The position numbers and the translations under genes were made by a program. From assembly GCA_020631355.1 (NCBI GenBank), contig JAHDHL010000033.1, positions 1 to 56,572 of the forward strand: a stretch of 56,572 bases of DNA, in the 5' to 3' direction. Position 1 is the first letter of the stretch; each line of letters starts with the position of its first letter. Under the pieces are notes generated by a model. The model made no database searches. It was not told the DNA's origin and was given only the letters and a program-made list of their open reading frames with translations. This DNA is from Saprospiraceae bacterium (GTDB lineage: Bacteria > Bacteroidota > Bacteroidia > Chitinophagales > Saprospiraceae). Below, in pieces: positions 41,900-51,865 of this stretch.

Positions 41900-44818
41900 A
41901 TGAAAAAGACCATTTACCTTATCCTAAGTTGTTGTATGTGTCTGCTTTTCGTAAGTAGTACGATGCATGCTCAGACGACGGTCAAGGGAGTAGTTAAAGA
42001 TCAGTTTGATGTTCTGATTGGGGCGAACGTAACTATCGCAGGAACCACTATTGGTACAGTGACTGATTACGATGGAAGTTTCGAGCTCAGTAGCAGCCAA
42101 GCACTACCATGGGACTTGGAAATCAGTTATGTAGGTTATGCTACAAAAACCGTTACTGTATCTGACCCTAGCGCTAAAGTTAGTGTACGGTTGGAAGAAG
42201 AAGGCCTTATGGGAGCCGAGGTAGTTGTTTCTGCCTCCAGAAAGAGGGAGAAAGTACAAGAAGCACCAGCTTCCATCTCCGTTATTTCAGCCAGAAAGCT
42301 AGAAGTAAGTGCCAATGGTACTGACCCGACTCGTAACTTGGTTTCCACTCCGGGTGTACAAGTCCAACAACAATCTGCTAACAGAATCAACATCTCAATG
42401 AGAGGTGGTGCGGGATTATTCGGTTCTTCCGTATTCCCTATCATGGATTACAGAAGTTTGGTAGGTCCCGGTATCGGAGTATTCGACACAAACATGTCTG
42501 GTGTTTCCCAATTGGATTTGGATAGAATGGAGGTCGTAAGAGGTCCTGGTTCAGCACTTTATGGTCCTGGTGTAACTCAGGGTGTGGTTCACTTCATAAC
42601 CAAGAGCCCTATTGACAAGCCAGGTACTGCCATCGAATTGATGGGTGGTGAATTGAGAACTTATGGAGCTAGCTTGCGTCACGCAACCAAGATCAATGAT
42701 AAGTTCGGTTTCAAGGTAAATGCTTATTACCGTACAGGTGATGAGTTCACTTTGGATCCAAATGATCCAGATGATTTGATTCAAATCAACAAGATGACCA
42801 CTACAGGTATCGTTGCTCCAGGTATTAGTGCTGAGGGTTTTGTAGATCCTACATTGCCTACTACACAATTATTGACTCAGGAAGAACTCGATCCAGATGG
42901 TGACGGTAACCCAATGCAGGATTTCTGGAGAAATATGGGTGTGAACGCTACATTGGAAATGAGACCTAACGATGACCTGAATGTTACTATTGCTGGTGGT
43001 GTCGTGAATGGTTCTACTGTATTCTACAACGAGCAAGGTGAGGGTCTTAACAATTCCACAGAATTCTGGGGTCAAGCTAGAGCTCAATGGAAAGGCCTTT
43101 TCGCACAGGTATTCGGTGTGAATAACAATGGTGGTACGGATGAAGCTCCTACTTTCCTTTATCAAACAGGTAATGAGTCTCCAGTAGGTAGAACACAGTT
43201 GGAGGGTCAATTACAGTACAACTACGAGACCAAGAATTTCTTGAACTCTAACTGGACTGCAGGTTTCGATTATCGTTATGCAAGTCAGGATACGAAGAAC
43301 CAAGTATATGGTCGTAACGAGGATGATGATAGCTATTCCGTAATTGGTGGTTATATCCAAGGTAAGTTGTCTCCACATAAGAAATTGGACGTTGTAGTTG
43401 CAGGTCGTTATGACATGTTCAACTTCATCGACGAGGGTGCATTCGCTCCAAGAGCTGCTTTGGTTTACAAGATCAATCCAATGCATACCATCCGTGGTTC
43501 ATACAACAGAGCCAATACTACTGTATCCAACCTACAGTTGAATATTGACTTCCCATTGTCTACCATCATCCCAGGTTCATTTGACGTATGGTTGTATGGT
43601 AACAAGACAGAGCAAACCTATACCAACCCACAATTGGAGTGGTTCACAGGTGCTATTCCTGCTATTCCAATCGGTGCGGATGGAAATCCAGTATTGGATG
43701 GTCTTCCATTGGGTGTCCCTTTCACACAGGTGAACGACTTGGTTATCGCTGGTCTTGCTCAACAATTGGCAGGTACTCCTCTTGAGCCATTGGCTCCTCA
43801 ACTACAATCCGTACTTGAAGGTGTTGATGTGAATACCTTGGGTACCACAGGTGGTTTCTCTCCTGGTTTCAACATCTTTGATGGTACTCCACTAGGAATC
43901 GTTGATGCTCCTATATCCACTATCGAAACGCATGATACTTGGGAAATCGGTTATAAGGGTTTGATTGGTAACAAGTTGGGTGCTACTTTTGATGTATATC
44001 ACGTAACACAGAGAAACAATAGCCAGTTTACAGCTATCTCTCCTGCTTATGTATTCCAAGGTTTGGGTAATCTTCCTGGTGATTTGGGTTCAGCCGTTGC
44101 TGCATCCACTACTGCTGAGATTGAGGCTATCCTTACCAGTATTGGACAGGAAGCATTGTTGCCTGTTGTAATGGGTGCCATCCAAGGTGCTTATACACAA
44201 GGTGGTGATGCGTTCATCAATACGCCTTCAGCTGCATTCGGTGGTGCTTCATTGACTCAGGTATTCGATGCACTTCCATTCCACGCAACTGTACCAACTG
44301 ACCAAGTACCTAACAATGGTGTAACACACTTGGCTGCTGGTTACCGTACATTTGACGAAAGAAGCTTCTGGGGTCTTGACCTTGGTTTGGAATACTATGT
44401 GAATGATGACATCTCATTCTTCTTCAACTATTCTTGGGTGAACAGAATCCAGTTCCAACAAAAGGTAGTTGGTTTCGAAGACAATCCATCACTTCCAACT
44501 TACCTGAACATTCCTAAGTCCAAGTTCCGTTTGGGTGGTAACTATACACCAGAAACAGGTGTTAGAGCAAGTCTTTCTTTCCAGCATGATGATGCTTACT
44601 TCGCTAATGCAGGTCAGTATACTGGTACAACTGAAAAGAGAAACCTTGTGGATGCTTCCCTAGGTTATAAGTTCAACTTCGGATTGGCTGTTGATATCTC
44701 TGTTACGAACTTGTTCGATAACGAGTACAGATATCTTCCAAACATGCCTAAGATCGGAAGAAGAGGTTTGGCAAGAATCACTTATGATTTTCCATTCCTT
44801 AACAAGAAAGAAGACTAA
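41900..44818 (+). CDS. TonB-dependent outer-membrane receptor with CarboxypepD_reg-like N-domain
   Basis: A 972-residue protein. The signal peptide is residues ~1-24. A CarboxypepD regulatory-like domain (~27-105) contains GANVTIAGTTIGTVTDYDGSFEL, as in SusC-type receptors. A plug domain (~115-240; QEAPASISVISA, MRGG, RGPGSALYGPG) and a 22-strand-type barrel follow to the C-terminus, which ends in an aromatic-rich strand (ARITYDFPF). It imports a ligand using TonB energy. No SusD gene is next to it, so it is not a classical Sus pair. Codons here are strikingly uniform (GGT, GCT, AAC, AAG favoured) compared with neighbours, suggesting high expression. The acyl-CoA enzymes on either side suggest, without proof, a lipid-like or aromatic/hydroxy-acid ligand. 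Confidence 0.95.
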   Translation: MKKTIYLILSCCMCLLFVSSTMHAQTTVKGVVKDQFDVLIGANVTIAGTTIGTVTDYDGSFELSSSQALPWDLEISYVGYATKTVTVSDPSAKVSVRLEEEGLMGAEVVVSASRKREKVQEAPASISVISARKLEVSANGTDPTRNLVSTPGVQVQQQSANRINISMRGGAGLFGSSVFPIMDYRSLVGPGIGVFDTNMSGVSQLDLDRMEVVRGPGSALYGPGVTQGVVHFITKSPIDKPGTAIELMGGELRTYGASLRHATKINDKFGFKVNAYYRTGDEFTLDPNDPDDLIQINKMTTTGIVAPGISAEGFVDPTLPTTQLLTQEELDPDGDGNPMQDFWRNMGVNATLEMRPNDDLNVTIAGGVVNGSTVFYNEQGEGLNNSTEFWGQARAQWKGLFAQVFGVNNNGGTDEAPTFLYQTGNESPVGRTQLEGQLQYNYETKNFLNSNWTAGFDYRYASQDTKNQVYGRNEDDDSYSVIGGYIQGKLSPHKKLDVVVAGRYDMFNFIDEGAFAPRAALVYKINPMHTIRGSYNRANTTVSNLQLNIDFPLSTIIPGSFDVWLYGNKTEQTYTNPQLEWFTGAIPAIPIGADGNPVLDGLPLGVPFTQVNDLVIAGLAQQLAGTPLEPLAPQLQSVLEGVDVNTLGTTGGFSPGFNIFDGTPLGIVDAPISTIETHDTWEIGYKGLIGNKLGATFDVYHVTQRNNSQFTAISPAYVFQGLGNLPGDLGSAVAASTTAEIEAILTSIGQEALLPVVMGAIQGAYTQGGDAFINTPSAAFGGASLTQVFDALPFHATVPTDQVPNNGVTHLAAGYRTFDERSFWGLDLGLEYYVNDDISFFFNYSWVNRIQFQQKVVGFEDNPSLPTYLNIPKSKFRLGGNYTPETGVRASLSFQHDDAYFANAGQYTGTTEKRNLVDASLGYKFNFGLAVDISVTNLFDNEYRYLPNMPKIGRRGLARITYDFPFLNKKED

Positions 44819-44837
44819 TCATCATCTTTCATATTGA

Positions 44838-44875
44838 AAAACGCCTCTGGTACAATGTATCAGAGGCGTTTTTTT
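44838..44875 (+). terminator. Terminator of the TonB receptor gene
   Basis: AAACGCCTCTG and its complement form the stem, followed by a seven-T tract. Confidence 0.9.
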
Positions 44876-45011
44876 ATGAACAACAGCCGACGAATAATTA
44901 TTCTACTTTAGCAAGGAATTCGTTTTGGAATCCATTATCTTCAAACCGCTATAAGGATTGGGGCATCCCCACTTAAACTATGGCACTTCAATTATAATAA
45001 TTCAATAATTT

Positions 45012-46226
45012 ATGAATTTCGAATACACTGAAAAATCACTGGAACTACAACAAAAAGTTAGGCAGTTCATGGACCAATACATCTATCCCTTGGAAAAGGA
45101 ATACGATCAGTTCGTGGAAGAAAACCCTTGGAAAGTTTACCCTGAATTGGAAAGATTAAAGAATGAGGCCAAAAGGGCCGGACTTTGGAATCTGTTCCTA
45201 CCCAAGAGTTATGGTGATTTCAGTCCGGGATTGACCAATCTGGAATATGCTCCCCTAGCAGCCATTATGGGACGTGTGACCTGGGCTTCACAGGTTTTCA
45301 ATTGTTCCGCGCCTGATACAGGCAATATGGAAGTACTAGCCAAGTATGGTACTCCTGCCCAACAGGAGCGTTGGTTGACCCCTTTGATGAATGGTACCAT
45401 ACGTTCGGCATTCCTTATGACCGAACCCAGGGTTGCATCGTCAGATGCAACCAATATTGAAACATCCATTGTCAGGGATGGCGATGAATATGTCATCAAT
45501 GGAAGAAAATGGTGGTCCTCAGGTGCCATGAATCCTGAAACGGAGATTTTCATTGTAATGGGTAAAACAGACCCGAATGCGCAGCGTCATGTTCAGCAAA
45601 GTATGATATTGGTTCCTGCCAATGCCAAAGGGGTTGATGTGATGAGACCCTTACGAGTATTCGGAACTTATGATTCCCCTGAGGGTCATGCGGAAGTGGA
45701 CCTCAAGGATGTTAGGGTTCCTGCTGAGAATATCCTAGTGGATGAGGGAATGGGCTTTGCCATTGCACAGGGACGCCTAGGGCCGGGAAGAATCCATCAT
45801 TGCATGCGATTGATCGGAGCTGCTGAAAGGGCTCTCGAGCTGATGTGCCATAGGGTATCTGAACGACAGACTTTCGGAAAGTATGTTTCCCAATACAGTA
45901 GTATCAGACAGGATGTAGCCAAATCCAAGTGTGAGATTGAGCAAGCCCGCTTATTGACCTTGGCTGCAGCTGATAAGATCGATCGATTCGGGGTCAAGGG
46001 TGCCAAGGATTTGATTGCAATGATCAAGATTGTCGTACCGACCATGACCTGCAACGTAGTGGATAGGGCCATCCAGGCACATGGAGGAATGGGTGTTTGT
46101 CAGGATACGCCATTAGCGGGATTCTGGATTTATGGAAGAACCATTCGTTTGGCAGATGGGCCTGATGAGGTGCATATGTATCAATTAGGTAGGAATACCA
46201 TAAAGAAAGCCTTGATGACTGAATAA
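45012..46226 (+). CDS. Acyl-CoA dehydrogenase, ACAD10/11-like
   Basis: A 404-residue single-module acyl-CoA dehydrogenase. Motifs are [14 protein letters not shown] for flavin/substrate binding, [30 protein letters not shown] and the C-terminal [10 protein letters not shown]. The last motif has Asp-Gly in place of Glu-Gly and is the hallmark of ACAD10/ACAD11-like enzymes, which in animals have recently been tied to oxidation of 4-hydroxyacyl-CoA. That link makes it notable next to the 4-hydroxybutyryl-CoA dehydratase-like gene. It is a separate transcription unit. Confidence 0.93.
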   Translation: MNFEYTEKSLELQQKVRQFMDQYIYPLEKEYDQFVEENPWKVYPELERLKNEAKRAGLWNLFLPKSYGDFSPGLTNLEYAPLAAIMGRVTWASQVFNCSAPDTGNMEVLAKYGTPAQQERWLTPLMNGTIRSAFLMTEPRVASSDATNIETSIVRDGDEYVINGRKWWSSGAMNPETEIFIVMGKTDPNAQRHVQQSMILVPANAKGVDVMRPLRVFGTYDSPEGHAEVDLKDVRVPAENILVDEGMGFAIAQGRLGPGRIHHCMRLIGAAERALELMCHRVSERQTFGKYVSQYSSIRQDVAKSKCEIEQARLLTLAAADKIDRFGVKGAKDLIAMIKIVVPTMTCNVVDRAIQAHGGMGVCQDTPLAGFWIYGRTIRLADGPDEVHMYQLGRNTIKKALMTE

Positions 46227-46259
46227 AACCGTCAATATTCAAGGGATAAACTCTACTAC

Positions 46260-46295
46260 ACATGGGTTGTGAATGATATCATTTACAACCCATGT
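46260..46295. repeat. 36-bp near-perfect palindrome
   Basis: The stretch reads the same on both strands apart from one G/T pair (still a G-U pair in RNA). Its outer arms are ACATGGGTTGT and its centre AATGATATCATT. No T tract follows, so it is not a normal terminator. A TACATTTG box follows at once (46296-46303, plus strand), yet no plus-strand gene starts downstream. Confidence 0.6.
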
Positions 46296-46401
46296 TACAT
46301 TTGTACAGGAGTTCTTCCTATCCATCACTCTGTAAACCAGGTATATAGCAGATGACTTTATTTAGTGACTCTTTTTTGACTAAATAGGAGATTCACTAAT
46401 T

Positions 46402-47457
46402 TTATCTGGGAAGCGAATCATCTGTTCTTTGGAAAATATGAAGGGTTCCGTTATTATCTAATTGATATAATTTATTTCCTGCCAATTTTGGAATATGTGT
46501 TCCAAGGTTTTGTTCTTCAAATGGGTAAAACCAATCAACTTCAAATGTATTTCGATTAAGGGTTAATACGCAATCATGAGACCATTTAGGATCACTAGGG
46601 TGTTGCTTGAATTCAGCAGTTAAAAAAACATGGGTATCTGTATATGGATTTTGCAGGGTTCCAATACCCATTGGTTTAAGTCTTTGCATATTATACTTAT
46701 CCAATTCCTTATCTAAATAAGTAAATTCCAATTCTGTGCTTTCTAAATCTATCTTGATATAACATCTATTGAAAACGCCCATCAACTCTCCTTTCTCTTG
46801 ATCTAAAACAAAATCATTAGGACGTCCGATGGTTCTATAATATGGGTTACTATTGGAAACATCCATGTCTTTCCATTTTTGTAAAATGGCTCCTGATTTC
46901 ATGTCGACTGAAAGTATAGTATGGTTATCACAAGACAATAATACATGGTCATTCCAAACTCCTTTAATATCGGTTATTCTTAATTCTTCCAAGTCCACCT
47001 CTAGATTTACTCCTGTTTCTTTGATTGGTAAGATTCTAAGTATTCCTTTACCATAACTAGAGATGATTTTTCCATCAAAAATCATTGATTTTTTGATAGT
47101 TTGTCTTGACGTTTCTCCAACCTTATCATTCTCCAAATAATTATAAATATCGACCTGTTCCCTGTCTATTCGAATAAAAATGAGTTCTTTATCAGGAATC
47201 CCATAAAGGTCTCCTTTTACAGTTACAGTATCATTATCACTCAATGAATGAATCCTGATTTCATCTCCTTTGTATGAATATATCAGATGATAATTGGTAA
47301 GAATGAAATTAGCTGCATTCTCTACTATTAATTCGTTCTTACCTAATAGTAAATCTGCATAAAAGCCACTCCCTATTCTTTTCCAAGCAAAAGTAGAATC
47401 GTTGACTTTATAGTCTGCTGCTACAGCATTTATTTTATCTAATAGAGAATACTCCAT
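46402..47457 (-). CDS. Unknown cytosolic protein, β-propeller-like
   Basis: A 351-residue protein with no signal peptide or membrane span. It consists of repeated β-strand-turn units with Trp/Tyr-containing blades (WNDHVLLSCDNHTILSVD, NGTLHIFQRT), which suggests a WD40/PQQ-like propeller. No catalytic motif recognised. The DNA is more AT-rich than the metabolic genes to its left. It lies 59 bp downstream of another unknown gene on the same strand, so the pair is probably an operon. Small cytosolic unknowns of this kind are often found in toxin-immunity islands, but no toxin domain is visible. Confidence 0.7.
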   Translation of the reverse strand: MEYSLLDKINAVAADYKVNDSTFAWKRIGSGFYADLLLGKNELIVENAANFILTNYHLIYSYKGDEIRIHSLSDNDTVTVKGDLYGIPDKELIFIRIDREQVDIYNYLENDKVGETSRQTIKKSMIFDGKIISSYGKGILRILPIKETGVNLEVDLEELRITDIKGVWNDHVLLSCDNHTILSVDMKSGAILQKWKDMDVSNSNPYYRTIGRPNDFVLDQEKGELMGVFNRCYIKIDLESTELEFTYLDKELDKYNMQRLKPMGIGTLQNPYTDTHVFLTAEFKQHPSDPKWSHDCVLTLNRNTFEVDWFYPFEEQNLGTHIPKLAGNKLYQLDNNGTLHIFQRTDDSLPR

Positions 47458-47516
47458 ATCTGTATCTTTTACACCCTTTACTTAACCCTTGATTCAACAG
47501 GAGATTCAATAGTTGT

Positions 47517-48683
47517 TTAATATATAACATACTCCATTGTAGCCAAATCCAATTCTACAGAATCCGGTTCTGTCTTATAATCCGAATCCCTCCCTAATCT
47601 TAATATTATAGGGTTTCCATTTACTTTATTCCTGCCAATTTGTACAGACTTATAGGTTTCAGGTCTAATCCTTACAGCATCATTAAATATCTTAAACTCA
47701 TCAGCTTGAAAATAGTCCAAATTGGGATGATAACCTACAACTCCATCAAAAACATTCTGATAGTCCTTTTTAAATGACTTATGAAAAACCACATTCAATC
47801 TTTCTTCAGTGTAGAAGAATTCATCATTTACAAATCTCCTTTTTAATTCCTGATAAGCTGTATCTTTTTGTTTTAGCCTGTTCATTTTCAAAATAAAGAA
47901 ATTAGGTTTTTCGTATACCTTAGTGTCATCGTAGATCAATCTATTATTATCATATTCTTTAGATATAATTGAGCTATAATTCTTATCAACTGAATATGAA
48001 ATCTTACATTTTTCAATTAAAACCACAGGAATATTTATTCCGTTTAATATTAGTTCATCTAATAAATCTTCACTGATCATTGTATCGAAACCAGGATACC
48101 AAAATAAGGACCATTTTTTCTTTAAAACTAAATTTGATGGCTCTCTCTTAATGCCTTTACCTATCAATTTCTCACCCTCTGTAACATAAGATTGAAAGTT
48201 ATTAAAAGAAACATTCTCCTTAAGAATTTCATTATTATTCTCATCTAAATACCTGAATCTTGTTCTATTGTAATCAATAACACTATCGTAATTAAATCTT
48301 GCAAAAGGGTATAAAGCCTTGAATAAATGATTAGTCCCATTTAGGCTAACACTCAAATTCAATACATTAGAATCAATAATATCATACTTATCTAACACAC
48401 TAAATGCTCTCTCTGAAAAAACAACATTGAAACCATTAGGGATCCAAGAATATTTCTTAGGATTAATCGACCAATAATAAAAATCATCTAACTTATTTAC
48501 AGGGTTACAATTTGTCTTTACACAATCAATTCCTAAGGGAATGACTTTATCGTATTGAATACGTTTTAAATTAAAATGACTCGTATCCCATGGAAACTTA
48601 TCCATCAACATCATTTCCTTCACTGTCCTACTATGACAATAAAGAAAATAATTATAATTATCAGTTATTTTATAAAAATTCAT
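47517..48683 (-). CDS. Unknown cytosolic protein (possibly immunity-like)
   Basis: A 388-residue protein, no signal peptide or membrane span, rich in Asn, Tyr and Lys, encoded in AT-rich DNA. The N-terminal part contains many aromatic residues (YNYFLYCH, FYYWSINPKKYSWIP). The C-terminal part is β-rich, with FHKSFKKDYQNVFDGVVGYHPN near residue ~315. I do not recognise the family. Layout and composition resemble orphan immunity proteins of polymorphic toxin systems, which is only an impression. First gene of a two-gene unit. Confidence 0.65.
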   Translation of the reverse strand: MNFYKITDNYNYFLYCHSRTVKEMMLMDKFPWDTSHFNLKRIQYDKVIPLGIDCVKTNCNPVNKLDDFYYWSINPKKYSWIPNGFNVVFSERAFSVLDKYDIIDSNVLNLSVSLNGTNHLFKALYPFARFNYDSVIDYNRTRFRYLDENNNEILKENVSFNNFQSYVTEGEKLIGKGIKREPSNLVLKKKWSLFWYPGFDTMISEDLLDELILNGINIPVVLIEKCKISYSVDKNYSSIISKEYDNNRLIYDDTKVYEKPNFFILKMNRLKQKDTAYQELKRRFVNDEFFYTEERLNVVFHKSFKKDYQNVFDGVVGYHPNLDYFQADEFKIFNDAVRIRPETYKSVQIGRNKVNGNPIILRLGRDSDYKTEPDSVELDLATMEYVIY

Positions 48684-49227
48684 TACCTACTCATTAATTA
48701 GAAGCCATTCCAAAACCAGAATATGCAAATCAAATGATTTTAAAATCATCATTAAAATTACAATTTTCCAATCAAAATAGACAGAAATCCTGACATCATA
48801 GTTACATTGTATCCCCAAACTCTTTACTCCTGAAGACCAAGCATACGACTTAGATAAATCACATACAACTATGGAGCGAAAAGAAACCAATCCGATTGTC
48901 TAATTCATAGCGTATATTGATTGAATACGACATGCGCTATTTCTTTTGTTAGTGTGCTTACTGCTTTAGAAGTTTTTTATGTAAATTACACTAATCATAC
49001 ATATCAATGTTTCTAAAGAATAACTCCTACTATTTCTATTTAAACACTCTCATATATTTTATTAACCCAGAATGTTCGACAACACTCCAATTCACACTTA
49101 ATCAATACCACTACTCATTATCAGAAATATTAATAATAAATAATTTAGATAAATCCTAGTATGTCTTATATTAGAAGTCCAAACTTGAACTTAGGGATTC
49201 ATCCCAAACGATAAACCATTACATCTT
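48684..49227. other. AT-rich intergenic region
   Basis: No gene I can defend. A 67-codon minus frame ends three bases before the gene at 48683 but has no family and may be a decayed remnant. Promoters for the divergent flanking genes should lie here; no clear TAnnTTTG box was picked out. Confidence 0.4.
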
Positions 49228-50079
49228 ATGAAACAGTTAATTATTTCAGGTATTCTATTCTTAAATTCCTTTTCGTTAATAGCACAAAATTTTGTAGGTG
49301 AGGGAAATCTATGGAGAATAAAAGTAGATGCCATTGCCCAACCTGATGTATTCCTGTATTACAAGGTAGAGGGTGATACAATCGTAAATGGACAAACGTA
49401 TAAAAAAATATTCTACTCCACTGATGATTTAGTCACATGGAGTCCGCAAGTCTTTTTCATTAGACAAGAAAATAATATCGTTTATAAATTATTCGATACG
49501 CCGGGTGAAACTGAAAATATCATTTATGAGTTTGATTTAATGGTAGGTGATGCCTTAGTTGAAAATCAATGTGATGAGGGTGGACAGGTTATCGATGTGG
49601 AAGAAATCACATTACTCAATGGAGAAACCAGGGACCAATACCGTTTCGGTTCCAACCCCCAAACTCGTTGGATTAATTATATTGGCACATTGGAAGGGGA
49701 TGTTTTCCTACCTGGATCAGCAGTGTGCTTTACAGACCCCGTTTTCGAGTTAGAATGTTTTGTAGAAAATGGAATATTAAAATATACTTCCAATCCTGAT
49801 ATTGAATGCTCATTCCTGGTGAGCAATCATGATATAGGCATATCGGAGAATGGTCTTGATATCAGTCCGAATCCCAGTTCAGAATATATTAGGATTGAAA
49901 TGGACGACCTTACATCATTGGATGAAATTAGCGTTTATTCCAGTATAGGAGAATTATTGTTCCAATATGATGAAATAAAATCTGACATCATTTCCATTTC
50001 ACAGCTTGAAAAAGGGATATATTTCTTCAAATTCAGGATAGGAAAGCAGATGATTACAAAAAGAGTTATAAAAATTTAA
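49228..50079 (+). CDS. T9SS-sorted secreted protein, paralogue 1
   Basis: A 283-residue protein. Signal peptide ~1-19 (ending LIAQNF). The central β-rich domain has GEGNLWRIKVD, INGQTYKK-type and RQENNIVYKLFDTPGETENIIYEFDL segments. The final ~75 residues form a T9SS type A sorting domain (ISPNPSSEYIRIEMDDLTSLDEI... IYFFKF). It is clearly a paralogue of the next gene. Export to the cell surface by the type IX system is expected; the function of the central domain is unknown. Confidence 0.88.
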   Translation: MKQLIISGILFLNSFSLIAQNFVGEGNLWRIKVDAIAQPDVFLYYKVEGDTIVNGQTYKKIFYSTDDLVTWSPQVFFIRQENNIVYKLFDTPGETENIIYEFDLMVGDALVENQCDEGGQVIDVEEITLLNGETRDQYRFGSNPQTRWINYIGTLEGDVFLPGSAVCFTDPVFELECFVENGILKYTSNPDIECSFLVSNHDIGISENGLDISPNPSSEYIRIEMDDLTSLDEISVYSSIGELLFQYDEIKSDIISISQLEKGIYFFKFRIGKQMITKRVIKI

Positions 50080-50157
50080 GCCGTTCCATACTTGAATCTT
50101 GCATTTAATTCGTGTAAATTAATCTTTTGTCCTAAGTATCTAATAAAAATTCTTATT

Positions 50158-51012
50158 ATGAAACAACTATTCACCTTTGTAATACTATTCTTTTATTCCA
50201 TATTACTAACAGGCCAAAACTTCGCTAGCGAGGGAAATACATGGAAAATGAAGACCACTTATCTCGTTGGTTCTCCTTCATATACTTTTTACAAAGTAAT
50301 CGGGGAGTCAGTGATCAATGGACAAACTTATAAAAAGATGTATTATTCCACGGATAATCAAGTGACTTGGAATCTTGCTGATTTTGTCATAAGACAAGAA
50401 AATGATATCATTTATAAATTATCTGATACACCGGGAGCAACAGAGGTCATCATCTATAAATTCAATTTGGGAATAGGTGATTCGTATATACCCAATCCGT
50501 GTGGGACACAAGCGGGTGTTACCGATGTTGAGGAAGTAACACTGTACAATGGTGAATTCAGGAATAAGTATCGTTTTTCCACTGATTATCTATCCACTTT
50601 CTGGATTGACCATATAGGTTCTTTGGATGCTCCGATTTTCTCACCTGGCAGGGCTGACTGTCCTCCTGATCCTGTATATAATCTAGAATGTTTTTTTGAG
50701 GATGGAATATTGAAATATACTTCTAATCCAGATAATGATTGTTCATTCATTTCCAGTAATGAAAATATTCCAACATTAGAAAGCCAATTGAGTATCAGTC
50801 CGAATCCTAGTTCTGAATACATCAGGATTGAAATGGACGACCTTACGCTGTTGGATGGGATTCATATTTATTCCAGCATTGGGGAATTGATTCATCAATA
50901 TGAAAAATTAGAGTCCAGTGAGATATCAATTACACATCTTGAAAAGGGTATCTACTTTTTCAAATTCATAATAGGAAAACAAATCATTACGAAAAGGGTA
51001 CTTAAGATTTGA
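50158..51012 (+). CDS. T9SS-sorted secreted protein, paralogue 2
   Basis: A 284-residue protein. Start ATG 50158 begins the signal peptide (MKQLFTFVILFFYSILL); a longer frame from 50092 adds a non-signal stretch and is rejected. The order of segments matches paralogue 1: GEGNTWKMKTTY-like, VINGQTYKKMYYSTD, RQENDIIYKLSDTPGATEVIIYKFNL, and the sorting domain ISPNPSSEYIRIEMDD. The central parts differ more than the sorting domains. The two genes are head-to-tail duplicates 78 bp apart, followed by a terminator. Confidence 0.88.
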   Translation: MKQLFTFVILFFYSILLTGQNFASEGNTWKMKTTYLVGSPSYTFYKVIGESVINGQTYKKMYYSTDNQVTWNLADFVIRQENDIIYKLSDTPGATEVIIYKFNLGIGDSYIPNPCGTQAGVTDVEEVTLYNGEFRNKYRFSTDYLSTFWIDHIGSLDAPIFSPGRADCPPDPVYNLECFFEDGILKYTSNPDNDCSFISSNENIPTLESQLSISPNPSSEYIRIEMDDLTLLDGIHIYSSIGELIHQYEKLESSEISITHLEKGIYFFKFIIGKQIITKRVLKI

Positions 51013-51034
51013 TACAATTAAGATGTATGTTAAT

Positions 51035-51076
51035 AATTGAAAAGCATCAGGAAAAATTTCCTGATGCTTTTCAATT
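51035..51076. terminator. Bidirectional terminator between T9SS and SDR genes
   Basis: About 20-bp arms (51035-51054 and 51056-51076) with almost no loop, flanked by A/T runs, between convergent genes. Confidence 0.85.
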
Positions 51077-51100
51077 TCAAGAATTATTTTTTTATTTCTA

Positions 51101-51865
51101 CTAGGCCGTAAGCCCACCATCCACTGGCATTGCGTGTCCCGTGATGAATGATGCCCGATCGGAACACAAATAGAGCATCGCATCAGCAATCTCCCTTGCT
51201 TCGCCAAACCTTTTCATGGGTATTCCTTTCTTTAACTTATCCGATAATCCACCTGAGATTTGGTCCATCACATCAGGGTCGAATAAATTCGTCACGGTGA
51301 ATGCGGGACATATGGCATTGATACGGATATTATTCCTTGCATATTCCATAGCTGCTGTTTTTGTCATGCCAACTACCGCATGCTTACTAGCCACATAGGC
51401 GATGCTATTGGGCAACCCCCTCAATCCTGCTATCGAAGCCGTATTCAAAATGACACCTCCACCCTGCTCCAACATTTGGGCAATCTGGTACTTCATGCAA
51501 TAAAAGACACTGGAAGCATTCACTTGCATAACCTTATCCCAAGCATCCAAGGGCATATCCACAGTTCGGGCTGTCTTCCCTCCGATACCTGCATTATTGA
51601 TAGCAATATCCAATCGGCCATAATGCTCTACGGTCTTATCGATCAATTGCTTCACCTGTTCATGTTGTGCAACATCACAGGGAATCATTGTTGCCTCACC
51701 ACCGTTTTCCTTGATTTGTCCGACCACCTCACTGGAACGCTCCTCATTCAGGTCAGATACCACAACCTTGGCTCCATGAGCTGCAAATAATTCAGCTGCC
51801 ATGCGGCCAATTCCAGAACCGGCCCCTGTTACGACAACGACCTTACCATCAAATGTTTGTTGCAT
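51101..51865 (-). CDS. SDR family oxidoreductase
   Basis: A 254-residue classical SDR with TGAGSGIGR (14-22), NNAGIGG, catalytic Ser in NTASIAG and YVASK, and the tail SFITGHAMPVDGGLTA. It uses NAD(P)H to interconvert alcohols and ketones; the substrate is unknown. The N-terminal phrase VVVTGAGSGIGRMAAELFAAHGAKVVV is typical of glucose dehydrogenase/FabG-like enzymes. It is a single gene. Proximity to the acyl-CoA enzymes at 36-46 kb is suggestive only. Confidence 0.92.
   Translation of the reverse strand: MQQTFDGKVVVVTGAGSGIGRMAAELFAAHGAKVVVSDLNEERSSEVVGQIKENGGEATMIPCDVAQHEQVKQLIDKTVEHYGRLDIAINNAGIGGKTARTVDMPLDAWDKVMQVNASSVFYCMKYQIAQMLEQGGGVILNTASIAGLRGLPNSIAYVASKHAVVGMTKTAAMEYARNNIRINAICPAFTVTNLFDPDVMDQISGGLSDKLKKGIPMKRFGEAREIADAMLYLCSDRASFITGHAMPVDGGLTA

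Noticed and set aside
48687-48890. 67-codon minus frame directly before the gene at 48683
   Set aside because: No promoter, no family and no convincing protein character; could be a decayed toxin tail but cannot be supported.
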